The notes below the pieces were generated by a model. The model ran no database searches and had not been told where the DNA came from. It saw only the letters and a list, made by a program, of their open reading frames with translations. A stretch of DNA of 64,000 nt from Chara braunii (taxonomy: Eukaryota; Streptophyta; Charophyceae; Charales; Characeae), in contig BFEA01000024.1 of the NCBI GenBank assembly GCA_003427395.1, forward strand, positions 2,258,006-2,322,005. Direction: 5' to 3'. Both the position numbers and the translations under genes were made by a program. This document shows positions 53,916-64,000 of the stretch, piece by piece; positions within the stretch are counted from its first letter, which is position 1; the number at the start of each line of letters is the position of its first letter.

Positions 53916-54296
53916 TCAGTTTCCCTTTAACCCACGTTCATATGCAGCAACAATATCAGGAGCAGTAGGTACGAGTTCTTTCTTACTAAACCATCTAGCT
54001 TCAGATGGAGGTTGAGACTTGAACTTTACCTTATACTGCTTTTGAGGTCTTCCTCTGCCACCTATAGAAATGTAGCCATGTTCCAGAATTTTCTCAACTT
54101 CGTATCGTCCATTCATGGAGGGTGGAAACATAGATGGCCTGTGAGGAAAACTACCTCCTTCTACATATTGTAGCAGTTTAGACACGTGAAAGACACGGTG
54201 GGTCCTTAGGTGTGGGGGTACATCGATTCGATAGGAAGGTCCATCTGCATCCCCAATCACCTTGAGAACTTCCCAACGACCATAGTAGATAGGCAA
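53916..54296 (-). pseudogene. Chromodomain-like tail of element D
   Basis: MPIYYGRWEVLKVIGDADGP, SYRIDVPPHLRTHRVFHVSK, MNGRYEVEKILEHGYISIGG, RGRPQKQYKVKF and SEARWFSKKELVPTAPDIVA. This is the clearest example in the window: VEKIL then YKVKF then W-S-x-x-E-L follow the order of canonical chromodomains. The frame upstream is broken near 54300. Confidence 0.88.
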
Positions 54297-55415
54297 CAGT
54301 TTTTAAGACACCTTTTCTTCCAAGGCAAATTATTTTGATTTTACCCATACCAGATCTCCTTATTGGAACTACAATGGCCGACGATGTTTGTTGGCCTGCT
54401 CAATCATCTGAATTGGGGCTTTCTAGATATTCTATTTTACCTTTTTAATATTTTGTTCATATAAAACTGCAAATTCACGGGTTCCTAGGGGTAACCTTTG
54501 AATCTGGTCCCTAGTTAAGGCATCAATGGGACGTCGAGGCTTCCAACCTTTATGCAGTGCATTTGGCATTCGTCATGTGACAGTATGTATATTGTTCTTA
54601 TAGGCACTAGCAATCTTAGGTAAGTTCTCATCCCAATCTATCTGATCGGGTCGGACATACATGCGCAAAAGTTGTTGGCATTGACAGTTCATTTGCTCGG
54701 CTAGGCCATTCGTTTCAGGATGTCTGCCTGACGACATGGTCAACCTGGTGCCATAGACTTCCATGAACTTTTGCCACTTGTGAACCGAACATCTCTGTCA
54801 GAGACGATGGTTTTCGGGAATCCATACTCAAGAAACCCATTGCATCTGAAATTTTTGTATGACCAATTCGGTTCTAGCTTCGGCAGGCAAAGGAATTAAC
54901 ATAGCATATTTTGAGAATCTATCTACGATGACCATTACCTGACTGTTGCCATTTCGACTCTTAGTGAGACTCACAAAGTCTATAGAGATAGGCTCACCTG
55001 GCTCACTTGGAATAGGCAGTGGTCTTAACAATCCCAACGGATTCTCATGCCACGTCTTGTTCCTTTGGCAAACAAGACAAGTCCGCACATACGTTAGTAC
55101 GTCTTCTTTCATTCCCTTCCGTTCAAAGCGTTTTCGATTATTGGCATACGTCTGCTTGAAACCAAAGTGACCCTCGACATCTTGACATCCCCCCATAATT
55201 AGACTCTTGATTTCTTCTTTGTGAGGAATGCATAATCGTTCTTCGGTTTTATCTATGTAGAAGAGTAAGCCATCAGTCATTCGATACTCAGGGAATAGTT
55301 CATGATTTCTTCGCAAGGTCCCAATGATAGAACTCCAAATAGGATCGCTCTCATAACCCTTCCGTATCTGTTCCTTCAGATCATTCCCAATATCGAGATA
55401 AGAGACTGGTTCCAA
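54297..55415 (-). pseudogene. Integrase of element D
   Basis: The long frame 55415-54828 carries the zinc domain (GGCQDVEGHFGFKQTYANNR, where the first His is Gln, then CLVCQRNKTW) and SIDFVSLTKSRNGNSQVMVI with the first Asp. A frame break follows; TIVSDRDVRF is readable near 54800. The 54764-54573 frame has SSGRHPETNGLAEQMNCQCQ with the Glu. Several stops occur before the C-terminal module near 54400. Confidence 0.88.
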
Positions 55416-55429
55416 AGAAGTCTGGACAA

Positions 55430-55850
55430 CGCATCCGCAACCACATTAGACATTCCTTTTATTGTCCTTAACTCAAAATCAAAGATATCAATCGGACCAT
55501 CTCACTAACTTATAAAAGAGTCTAGGTTGTGTCTTAATCCATTTGAGAGTAGAATGATCTGAATAGATAGTAAAGTGTCTCCCTAACAAGTAGTGTTTCA
55601 AGGTGTCTAGTGCAGAGACCAAGGCATACAACTCCCTTTCATAGGTGGAGTTCGCCACTTTCTCTGACGGAAGTCTCTTGGACATAAACTCAATCGGTCT
55701 ATATATCCATTACCGCCGTCCTGCTGTAGCACAACCCCAATTCAATACTGACTTGCGTCAATCGTGACGATGAAAGGAAAAGAAGGGTCAGCAATCTTTA
55801 AGACGGTAGTGAGTCAGCACATACTTCAACTTTCTGAATGACGACTCACA
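55430..55850 (-). pseudogene. RNase H of element D
   Basis: MSKRLPSEKVANSTYERELY, HYLLGRHFTIYSDHSTLKWI. The upstream TIDASQY near 55760 retains the first Asp, but a frameshift separates it. The YERELYAL Glu and SDH Asp are in place. Confidence 0.85.
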
Positions 55851-56693
55851 ATGTTTGTCCCACAACCAAGGTTTTTCCTTCTTTAGGAGTCTTCTCATAG
55901 GAGCAGCTATCAAGGAGAAGTTTCTAACGAACTTCCTATAATAACTTGCAAGTCCTAGAAAAGATCTAAACTCGGTTATATTCTTAGGTTGAGGTCAATC
56001 TCAGATTGCTGTAATCTTTCTTTTTTCAGGCCTTAGTCCTTCCTCGTTCACTATATCCTTTAAGTAGAAGACTTCAGGCTTAGCAAACTCAGACTTTTTG
56101 GCGTTCAGTTTAAAGTTGCCCTCGTGCAACTTCTGTAAAACCATCGTAGATATTTCTCGTGATCTTCTAGTGTCTTACTATACAGTAGAATATCATCGAG
56201 ATAGACTACTACGAACTAATAAGGTCACAGGTGCATTAGTCAGACCGAAAGGCATAACCACAAACTTGTAGTGACCATACCTGGTTCGGAAAGCCGTCTT
56301 GTGACCATCTTCAGGAGCCACCTCGATCTGGTGGTACCCTGATTTGACATCAATCTTATTGAAGTACCTGCACCCTTGCAATTGGTCTAACAGTTCGTCA
56401 ATGCGCGGAAGAGGTTCCGCGTTTTTGACAGTGACGGAGTTCAACCCTCTATAATTAATGCATAGTCGGAGTTCACCTTCCTTTTTCGGCACGAATAAGA
56501 CAGGGGCACCATAAGGAGATGAGTTAGGGCGAATCCATCCTTTGTCGGTAAGTTCTTGCAACTGTTTTCGCAATTCCTCAAATTCCCTAGGAAACATGCG
56601 GTAGATGGGACCATTGGGAATCTTGCTCTCGGGAATAAGCTTTATCGTGTGCTTGATAGCACACTTAGTGATTCCCGTCGGCTCAGTCTGCAA
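55851..56693 (-). pseudogene. Reverse transcriptase of element D
   Basis: The frame from 56693 has [80 protein letters not shown] and [11 protein letters not shown]. About 50 bp between TNAP and the YLDD box are deleted. [14 protein letters not shown] is intact near 56175-56215 in another frame. The thumb continues to 55860 with several stops. The normal IDYRGLN is INYRGLN. Confidence 0.9.
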
Positions 56694-56838
56694 GTCGTTA
56701 TATTCCTCGAGAAGTTTTTCAATAGGAGGAGGATAGGATGAGGAACACTCTCCTACTCGTTTAACGAGTTACCGTAATTACATCCTGATCCAACTTCTTC
56801 TTACAAACCATTGACCTGAAGGCTGGGTAACTCATACA

Positions 56839-57240
56839 TCAGAAAGACAAGACAGAGTCAGAGCCATACCTATGGTACAACTTTATCACTCGAAGTTCGG
56901 TCTTTTCGTCCTTTACTTTGACAATCTTATCTTTGAATTTAACTTCCGGGTCGGCTTCCTCATGCCAATCCATATCCAGAATCATGTCAAAGGGTAAATT
57001 TTTCTCTATTAGGAAGGATACTTCGTGTAGAATCTTCTTTACTTCCTTTGTCCTGAAATAACATTTGACACGATCAACGTATTCAGATACAGTGACCGTG
57101 CTCTTGTCAGCCAGCATAGACGTCATAGGTCGTGGTAAATCCTTTACCTTCATTCCCAGATGCAATTTGCGAATTGCCTTCTCTGAGATGTAAGACCACG
57201 TCGATCCTGGATCTAACAGTGCACCAACTCACGTGTGCGC
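56839..57240 (-). pseudogene. Aspartic protease of element D
   Basis: LLDPGSTWSYISEKAIRK at about 57225-57170 shows the active site with Asp-Pro-Gly in place of Asp-Ser-Gly. LHLGMKVKDLPRPMTSML, VSFLIEKNLPFDMILDMDWH follow, with the second conserved block changed from ILGMDW to ILDMDW. The frame begins without a gag fusion because of stops near 57250. Confidence 0.82.
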
Positions 57241-57462
57241 AATCTCAAATTTCGCGATCATTAACGCACCCTAAGTTGCTTTCTTCGTCCACGACTCCAA
57301 AGTTCTATGAGTTCATTGTCGAGCTCATCAAGGGAATCGTCTAGTGAGACAGAACAAAGCACAGTGTCGGGGTGTTCTGGATGACGGGCGGAAGAAGAGT
57401 CATCCTCTGCCTTAAGAGTTAAGGGGTTGGAAGGGTTTGTGGCGCCTTACCTTTATCTCTGT

Positions 57463-58336
57463 CTATACCCCAGGAGCAAATGCTACTCCTACTGGCTGCT
57501 CGCTTTTGGGTTCCGGATCAAAGGACACCAAGCGATCACGTGTCCCACAGTGCCGCACTTGAGGCAATGGCGATTGTCCATTTTGGACTGCCATTCCTCT
57601 TGTGGCATCCCCATCTTTTCCCAGGGCTTCCCGAACGCAATGTCGGGGTGCTCGGGAAACGAGCATGGCCTCCTCTTCTTCTTCCACTGATTCTGGCCTC
57701 CCTTATTGGCCACTACGGCAGCGACGTCACCCTTCCCGGACTCGCTGTCGCCATTACCTCCTCCTCCCTCGAACTCGTCAAGAGGTATTCTTTCCACGGT
57801 ATCATCATCAAAAACAACTAACATGTGGTCCTGGCGCTTTTGCCACTAAGGACCCGCTTCCCATACCCACCAACCGATCCAGACTTAACCACCAAAGCAT
57901 ACGTACCCTTTACCTGTGCAGTCATCTGCTCTCGTTGGAGAGCGAGATCACAAAATTGGCAATAGTTGTACTTACCAGACTTGGCCTCGGCCACGAGTTA
58001 TCAAATTCGCTCGGGCAAAGCTCGTGAGTAGATGTACAAGACCTGGTTGTCCTGCAAATTCAGTCCCGGTACCTGCAAGAGACGATCCACTTCACGAGAC
58101 AATGCATCAACTGAAGACCAACGCTTTTGCCCGATTGTGGTGAGTTTGTCAAAGGCCTTGTCGGCCATTGTTTTCTCAAGAAATCTCTCCTTAATCTTTT
58201 CGAGAAATTGTCTCAACGTCAGGGTCTTAGCCCACTTACCAATATCTTCAAAGCCAGCAGTGTTGGCTTCGGACAACACCCACTCCTTAGCCACTCCTCC
58301 CAAACATGACGTAGAGAAAGCGACCACACTCTTCAA
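57463..58336 (-). pseudogene. Gag capsid and zinc knuckle of element D
   Basis: 58336-58001 is a capsid-type frame: FSTSCLGGVAKEWVLSEANT, LRQFLEKIKERFLEKTMADK, LTTIGQKRWSSVDALSREVD and DNQVLYIYSRALPERI. 57824-57489 ends with CLKCGTVGHVIAWC, a complete CX2CX4HX4C zinc knuckle for RNA binding. The two frames are separated by stops near 57900. Confidence 0.88.
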
Positions 58337-58337
58337 C

Positions 58338-59323
58338 TCACAAGAGCGGTGCTAACATAAGCCTGATTTTCGCAATCCATAACAACAAATTCTCATCTTT
58401 CTTGTTGTTGTACGTAAACGGCAATTTCATTTTCACTTTTTCCTTTTTCTTCAGTTTTTTTGCATCCTTCGCCGGTTCTTCCTTCTTGGCTGGTTCTCCT
58501 TTCTTCTCGGTCGGTCTCTCGAATTCTTTCTTAGAACTTTCGGGCGTCTCCGACGTCACTTTCGCTTCCTTCATTGCATCCTTCATTAGTTTTTCCTATG
58601 TTTTTTCTTTTCCTCTAGCCGCCTCCTCAACTGACATCTTACCCTTTCCCTTGATCATCTAGACAATGTGATGGCGAGGTACGCCATCACATTGTGAAGG
58701 ACAAATGGAAGATCGATTTCAGTTCCTTCAAAATGAAATCGCTGTTTGATTTCATCCACTTTCCAATTTTCTTTATAATCCTATCCTCCTGTATTCCTTA
58801 ATCTTCCTTCTTTCCTCAGTCAATGCATCCTCCCAACTATCTGATGTTTCCCAACATTATTTCTTCAGACAATTCAGGTTTTTTTTTCCTTACCTGTTTC
58901 TCCTGCTTCTTCCTTTTTGTTCCCTTTGGTTATTTCTGACAGTTGACCAAACACAACTTTATCCAGAGTCTGTCGGCTCTGAATAATGATCTTTTGTACA
59001 TGGGTGCAAGCTTCCAAAAACTGAACAAAAGTCTCTGCCTCATTTCGTTCGTTTTTTGCTGCCCGCATATCGAATTGTCGACGACCTTGTTGTTCAGCAT
59101 CAGCACCAGCACTATGTAAATCAGACATCAGGTGCTGCAAACTACCCAACATCTCTTTCCGTTTGATCTCAATTTGACCACGGGTTTTCGGGTCACCACC
59201 TTCCTCATCAGAGAAGAAGATCAGGGTGACGGGGAAGAAGAAGTAAGGAATAAATCGAGTCGAGACAGAGAGGTGCAGGGAATTCCAAAGGTAAGCCATT
59301 TTCGAAATGTGTATTTGCCGCAC
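58338..59323 (-). pseudogene. Gag N-terminal region of element D
   Basis: 59323-58874 contains a coiled-coil type helix (LQHLMSDLHSAGADAEQQGR, EAETFVQFLEACTHVQKIII). 58586-58338 is Lys/Glu-rich (EKKGEPAKKEEPAKDAKKLK) and ends FTYNNKKDENLLLWIAKIRL, which leads into the capsid frame. Between them at 58663-58695 sits a perfect hairpin. Confidence 0.75.
58663..58695. repeat. Perfect 14-bp hairpin in the gag region
   Basis: ACAATGTGATGGCG, loop AGGTA, CGCCATCACATTGT. It lies between two gag frames of element D and is probably an inserted or foldback-derived sequence. Confidence 0.9.
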
Positions 59324-60240
59324 AATAAATAATTACAGAAGACAAAAATAAATTTCACGGCACACAATTCCTACAGCAAGAAATAATCAAGGCAAACAGG
59401 AAGGAACAGATTCTCAATTAATTTTCTAAGTCTAACTTTGTTGTGATGACGTCCTACATAAAGTGTAAAGGTACCGCAGCCACAACTAATGTAATCAAGA
59501 CAACAACTCACTTGTGAGTATGCACAGCGACCACAGAACAACTAACAGGTGAGTAGGTCAGCCAACACAACAACACCTCAATGGTTAGCTCCTTCCTCTA
59601 CGACTGTAACATCTGCGAAAACAATGCAACCAAACAAAAGAATCAACATTCGAGTTCGCGAAGCCGTACCGTCTACCGACACACAAGTGCACACTCAACA
59701 GCTTCTCCACAACAGCATGTTATACATGCCACATGTCACCCCTGGCATGCCAACGCAACAGCTCTATGGAGTCAGCCACGTCAGTGTCAAGGACCAAAAG
59801 GTCTACGAGGAGGGATTCCACGTCAGCAATGCATGCCTGCAACACACACAACACTGGCATGCCAGGTCAGCGCTTCATCAACAAGCATTCACAACACAGC
59901 TACGTGCCACGTCAGACCATGCCCTGCTAGAATGCCACATCGGCATTCCACGTTATGCCATGTAAGCAGTGCGCCACATCAGCGGTCCCATTCACACTCT
60001 CTCTCTTGACCAACGCCATGTCAGCCTGTTGCCAACGAGCTCTCGTCGGTATCTCGAAGTCTTCAATCCAGCCACGTCATCACCTTCCAGGGAGATTGCA
60101 CGCATGTGCAGTGCTCGATGTCTAGACTTGCGGTATTAACCGCGAGCGTTTATAAACGCGTTCGTTCCAGCATATGCGGCACCGCCCACTTACCTGGGTG
60201 CCACGTCAGCACCTGACAGCAGATTGCGATGAAGGAATAA
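59324..60240 (-). promoter_or_regulatory. Leader of element D with GCCAC(G/A)TCAGC motifs
   Basis: No gene. Between 59740 and 60220 there are many matches on the plus strand: GCCACGTCAGTG (59775), CCACGTCAGCAATGC (59819), GCCACGTCAGACC (59906), GCCACATCGGC (59934), GCCACATCAGCGG (59972), GCCATGTCAGC (60015), GCCACGTCATC (60071) and GCCACGTCAGCACC (60200). GGCATGCCA-type palindromes are interspersed. Confidence 0.6.
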
Positions 60241-60254
60241 GCTCCGATACCAAA
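60241..60254 (-). other. Primer-binding site of element D (initiator tRNA-Met type)
   Basis: Minus-strand TTTGGTATCGGAGC, one mismatch from TTGGTATCAGAGC, a few bases from the LTR edge TGTAATGAACCC at 60256. Confidence 0.85.
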
Positions 60255-60255
60255 T

Positions 60256-61952
60256 TGTAATGAACCCAGTCAAGCAGATACTATCTGATGCTTCCTCTTC
60301 CCAATCTTTCACTTTATCCTGGTAGAGTGTGTAGAACATCAATAAGGCGTTCTCACCTCCCATGCTTTCCCTCTGTCTCTACAAAGACCCTCAACTACGA
60401 GTACTGGGTTTATCATCGTCCGGGTAACTGATCAGAGTACCGAGAGTGCACGCTCCCCAGTGTAACGCTTGGGTGTAAGGGGTTGCATTTCTGCTTGTAC
60501 GCAAAAGAAAAATGATTCCAGAGTGCGATGCACCGGCCTTACCTGATTTGAAGACGCATCGTTATCGCGTCAGGTTACGGATGAGCAGCTACACGGCTCC
60601 ACTATGATTTGTTTATTTGTTAATTTCTTTTTTGGAGGGCCGCTCGTTGCGAAAGTTCTCAGTAACTAGTCACTGACGTCTTCTTTCACTCGTCTCTCGC
60701 TGGAGTAATTATTTTGAGTTAAGACAAATTATGGAGGTGAACGACAATCTACTTAGGACTAAAAGAGTACACGGATTAGACACTAGTGATAAACGATTGT
60801 GACCCATGGCATCAATATGGCTCTGATGACGTCCAGGGTCACTCCACCCGTAAACTGCGCTGGAGCACTGCTAGACATTTCATCGACTCACTTTTGATAC
60901 GCAGTGGGCCCCTTAATCGAACTCTCCCTAGTGTATGAAAGCATTAGTATCTGGCATCGGGCCTTGTTACAAACCGCCACGACCTGCTTGTAGACCAGGA
61001 CCCACTTATGCCAAGTTCAGTGCACAAGGCGCTAGCCGACGGGTCGAGCCCACACTCGCAAGCAACGAGGAATACGACGACTCTATGTACTCGCTTTCCT
61101 CCCAATTGAATGGCTCTTAATAGTAGCCGCGTCAGCCGTGTCAGGAGAGGTTCCGAGGGGACCACAATGAAGCACAACCCAAGGTTACCGTCCAATAATC
61201 AAAGTACCTCCGGTGCTAGAGTTACATGATCGCGCTGATTACAGACCCCGCTCAGCCTGCATATACAGAGCAACTTTCGAGACAATTTCTTACCGGCATA
61301 CTGCGCGAGCCATCACTAATGCGGTTTCCACCGCATTGGCTAGGATCAAACAAAGTTTCTTAGATGTGCACAGAAGGACAAAGAGCATTTTCTCAGTACA
61401 TCTGATTTCTCCAACTCCATGACACAACCCAAGGCAATATCTGTTAGATTATGGTCTTGAACGCTAACTGTTGCGGCCTCCGTTCAAGCACCGTACAAAG
61501 GCATCAATCGGAACTTCCTTCATTCAGATATAATACCAAAAAACAAACACAGTCCTGTCACTTCGCGACACGCTACAAAGGCATCAACCAGAACTGCAAC
61601 ACGGACGAGGCAATAAGCGATATCTAATCGCCGTCCATAAGGAACTTAGCCAGCAAATAGACGATTTCCCTAAGAATGCATCGTTTCTTGCCCATCAAAC
61701 AACTCCCCCGAGCTACAGGTTTTGTTAAAATTGTTCGCACAGACGATGGGTTCCACACACGAGGTTTTAGCATGACATCCAGATTGCTTCTTTCTAACAT
61801 CATGGTTTCCTTTGATTGACTGAACTAGTGAACCAATCCCCCGAGAAAATTACACACGCCACAGGCCTTTGAAGTTATGGAGTAAAAAAACAAATAAAAA
61901 GAAAATGGGAATAATTGGTAGAGGAGATCAAAGGAGTGAAAGTGAATTTCCC
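60256..61952. other. Presumed 5' LTR of element D and beyond; no gene recognised
   Basis: The sequence should begin with the 5' LTR, but no far edge was found. AAAGGCATCAA occurs at about 61499 and 61576 in a degenerate direct repeat. Open frames are short and featureless. Confidence 0.4.
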
Positions 61953-62516
61953 TTATTTGACTGGTTCGATCACAGACATTTCATATTTGACTTGTTGTCG
62001 GTCAACCCACATTACTTCAGTCAATGACATGCTCTCATAAAAAACGTGGTTGTCCGTCTGAAAAAGTACAATGTTCACCTGTCCAGATACAAGGCACTCA
62101 CTCACATAGCAGTATTGACAATAGTTTCCCACATCTCTCATTTCATATAGAAACTAACTCTGGTTGATCATCGAACCATCAGAAACTAGATTGACGCAGA
62201 AAACATAACCAAGTGCATGAACCACCACAAAGTTTGATCGCCTTCGAGAAGTCATGCCACAAAGACTAACAACACTCTCTGTGTCACTGTTTCTCCCAAC
62301 TCTCTCACCGCTCTGAAAATAATGCACAATGAGAAATCTATCTAAGTGACCTAGATCACACGGAATTCTAAGCGGCGTCAGCAATCCTCTCGACTCTCTT
62401 TCGCCCCGGTTGGCACTGGAAATAAAGCTCCCCCAGTCCGTATCACTAGCACTTTTGAACCCAACCATTCTCATTTCCTGCCCTTCGCTATCTCGCTGCA
62501 GTTTCTGACATGGCAC
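61953..62516 (-). pseudogene. Unidentified reading frame with one in-frame stop
   Basis: A single frame of about 188 codons, broken by one TAG at 62154-62156. The upstream part has FVVVHALGYVFCVNLVSDG. The downstream part has YEMRDVGNYCQYCYVSECLV, NIVLFQTDNHVFYESMSLTE and VMWVDRQQVKYEMSVIEPVK before a stop. Codon-like amino acid balance and length distinguish it from the shadow frames around it. I do not recognise the protein. A C-terminal piece of a DNA-transposon protein is possible, but no motif proves it. Confidence 0.4.
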
Positions 62517-63354
62517 AAACTCATCGTAACGGTGATCGAAGTGCTATGATACGAGAGACTAGTGAGAGGAAACAGGTTGCTTGAGGGTAAACCACTCACT
62601 CCGGAGCCCATTCATCTCGTGTACGAAAGGCCTAGCCAACCCACCCTCGCGCTAGGGGTTGTAGAATGGCATCATCCTATGACTAGAGGATCATTGAGCT
62701 GGAGGTACACGGAAGTAGCCTGAGACTCAAATTAGAACGCTGCTAACAGTGACCCCAAATACATCAATTCTCTCGAGCTCTTGAACGTGATCCGCATGCA
62801 GCCCCGCTGACCAGTGGTATGCTTCTCTCCCTCCCCCAATCATCGAAAGTAAGATCGAACTAATTTGAAGTACACGCAGATGCTACGCCCAGTGATTCAA
62901 CTTGGTCTTCACAAGTGACTGAGTTGACTTCGCGGTGTCAAACCTCTCGTCTCGTTCCCTAAAGAAATGTCTGGTGCGGTGAGCATGCACCTGTTCCTGA
63001 AAGCTCAACCAAGATTTTGACACTCGTCTCAAATGCTCGATTGAGCACGATAGTTTCCAACGATTCGTTTGTCGCTATCACGAGCTAGCTCACCACTTCC
63101 AGCCAAAGAACAATCCCTTCACCACTTCTAGCCTGTGTCAAGAACTCTCGTTTGCTTACTTCCCTTTACTTCATAGCCCCGTCATTCTGTCCTTGCTATT
63201 GCATACGCGAAATTTGTGTCTCGTCCGTCTTGAGCTGATGTCAACGGCCCAAAGGAAAGTTGAACGTCGTATCCCCCCTTTATTGCAGTATGCAGCAGCC
63301 TCATAAGCGCCTACTCAAAACAGAACTGCATTGAAAAGAAATCCCGGTGTGTGT
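62517..63354. other. Gene-free stretch
   Basis: Moderately GC sequence with no recognised element. On the minus strand it could hold decayed upstream parts of the frame at 61953-62516. Confidence 0.4.
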
Positions 63355-63355
63355 G

Positions 63356-63419
<64 letters not shown>

Positions 63420-63646
63420 ACGTAAGTGTCCAACCTCGCGGTTGACCTCATGGTACTTCCATCGATAGGATGAGCAAAATCAAATGAATCTACCGCTGGA
63501 ACATGAAAATATACATTGCCACGTGTGTGTGTGTGTGAGAGAGAGAGGGAGGGTACTTACATCGATAGAATGAGAAAAATCGAACGAATCTACCGGAGGA
63601 AAGAGGAAGAGGGGGATAACGATGACGAGCAGTTGTGCATCTCCAT

Positions 63647-63691
<45 letters not shown>

Positions 63692-64000
63692 AGGTAAGTC
63701 TCTAACCTCGCGGTTGACCTCACGGCACTTCCATCGATAGGATGAGCAAAATCGAATGAATCTACGACTGGAACATGGAAATATACACTGCCACGTGTGT
63801 GTGTGTGAGAAAGAGAGAGAGAGAGAGAGCTATGTCGAAGGAGGGAGGAAGAGGGGGATAAAGATGACGAGCAGTTGTGCATCTCCATAGAGAGAGAAAG
63901 ACAGAGAAAGAGAGAGAGAGAGAGAACAGGTAAGTCTCTAACCTCGCGGCTGACCTCATGGTACTTCCATCGATAGGATGAGCAAAATCGAATGAATCTA
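63355..64000. repeat. Tandem array of GA/GT-containing units, cut by window end
   Basis: At least three units of 236-272 bp, aligned on AACCTCGCGGTTGACCTCA at 63432, 63704 and 63940. Each contains a (GA)n run, CAGGTAAGT or CACGTAAGT, CTTCCATCGATAGGATGAGC, GGAACATGRAAATATACA, CCACGTGTGTGTG, and GATGACGAGCAGTTGTGCAT. GA runs lie at about 63360-63417, 63650-63688 and 63888-63924. Open frames across it are low-complexity. Confidence 0.85.

Larger units (their letters stand above)
52750..53918 (-). mobile_element. Putative 3' LTR of element D
   Basis: Its lower edge TGTAATGAGCCCAGTC matches the edge next to the primer site at 60256. Its upper edge lies against a pyrimidine run (TTTCCCTTTAACCC at 53920), the complement of a polypurine tract. 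It contains the motif array at 53188-53353 and a perfect hairpin at 53734-53755. Confidence 0.6.
52750..60256 (-). mobile_element. Element D: Ty3/gypsy retrotransposon, inactive
   Basis: On the minus strand from an initiator-Met primer site at 60241-60254 down: leader, gag with zinc knuckle, protease, RT, RNase H, integrase and chromodomain-like tail, then a putative 3' LTR ending at 52750. The two LTR edges TGTAATGAACCCAGTC (60256) and TGTAATGAGCCCAGTC (52750) agree for about 30 bp. Beyond that I could not align the presumed LTRs, so the 5' LTR is either diverged or replaced. Confidence 0.82.

Noticed and set aside
61953-62516. Naming the frame as a CACTA or other DNA transposase
   Set aside because: The resemblance to transposase C-termini was only impressionistic; no catalytic or diagnostic motif was visible.
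63355-64000. CRISPR-like array
   Set aside because: Units are 236-272 bp and contain microsatellites, and the DNA is eukaryotic. Likewise the 17-bp array at 1209-1283 has no spacers.

Overview
This window is eukaryotic nuclear DNA made almost entirely of transposable-element sequence. No intact host gene was found. The organism is most likely a green plant or streptophyte alga. The retroelement primer sites match initiator tRNA-Met in the way common in plants, the processed U6 snRNA copy is plant-like, and the Ty3/gypsy proteins are chromovirus-like with very long GA/TC and GT/AC microsatellites. A charophyte such as Chara would fit, but that is an impression of style and was not checked. Three runs of N (8617-8686, 30694-31103, 41403-41456) and single Ns at 12590 and 34207 mark it as an assembled draft.

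Layout. 1-3440: a deletion-derivative Ty3/gypsy element (A) with gag, a scrap of integrase, a C-terminal domain and a 3' LTR. 3450-7280: a minus-strand LINE (LINE-1) with endonuclease and reverse transcriptase. 7300-14085: repeats, two solo LTRs (9015-10109 and 11496-12818) and microsatellites. 14086-22940: a full-length plus-strand Ty3/gypsy element (B) with two LTRs of about 1.09 kb and a GTTG target duplication. 23136-34696: a full-length minus-strand Ty3/gypsy element (C) that landed in a GA microsatellite (AGAGA duplication) and carries another, related LTR inside its leader. 34797-38021: a plus-strand LINE (LINE-2) whose 3' UTR is interrupted by a poly(A)-tailed U6 snRNA copy. 38022-44690: repeats, SINE-like units, a tiny 5'-truncated LINE tail with clear target duplication, and LTR-like sequence. 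44689-48130: a minus-strand Ty3/gypsy element (E) lacking gag. 48140-52700: dispersed repeats, a 655-bp foldback element and a LINE-3 fragment. 52750-60256: a minus-strand Ty3/gypsy element (D) with gag, protease, RT, RNase H, integrase and an initiator-Met primer site. 60256-64000: mostly unrecognised sequence, one unidentified broken reading frame, and a GA/GT tandem array running off the end.

How the parts work together. In the Ty3/gypsy elements the order is LTR, primer site, long leader, gag, protease, RT, RNase H, integrase, chromodomain-like tail, polypurine tract, LTR. All copies here are broken by stops, frameshifts or lost catalytic residues, so none should be autonomous. The LINEs supply the kind of machinery that would have made the poly(A)-tailed U6 copy. 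The LTRs of different families share short motifs (a TATA plus CAGCCTC core, CCATAGC boxes, GC-rich hairpins, GCCACGTCAGC arrays in leaders) that are the least explained part of the window.
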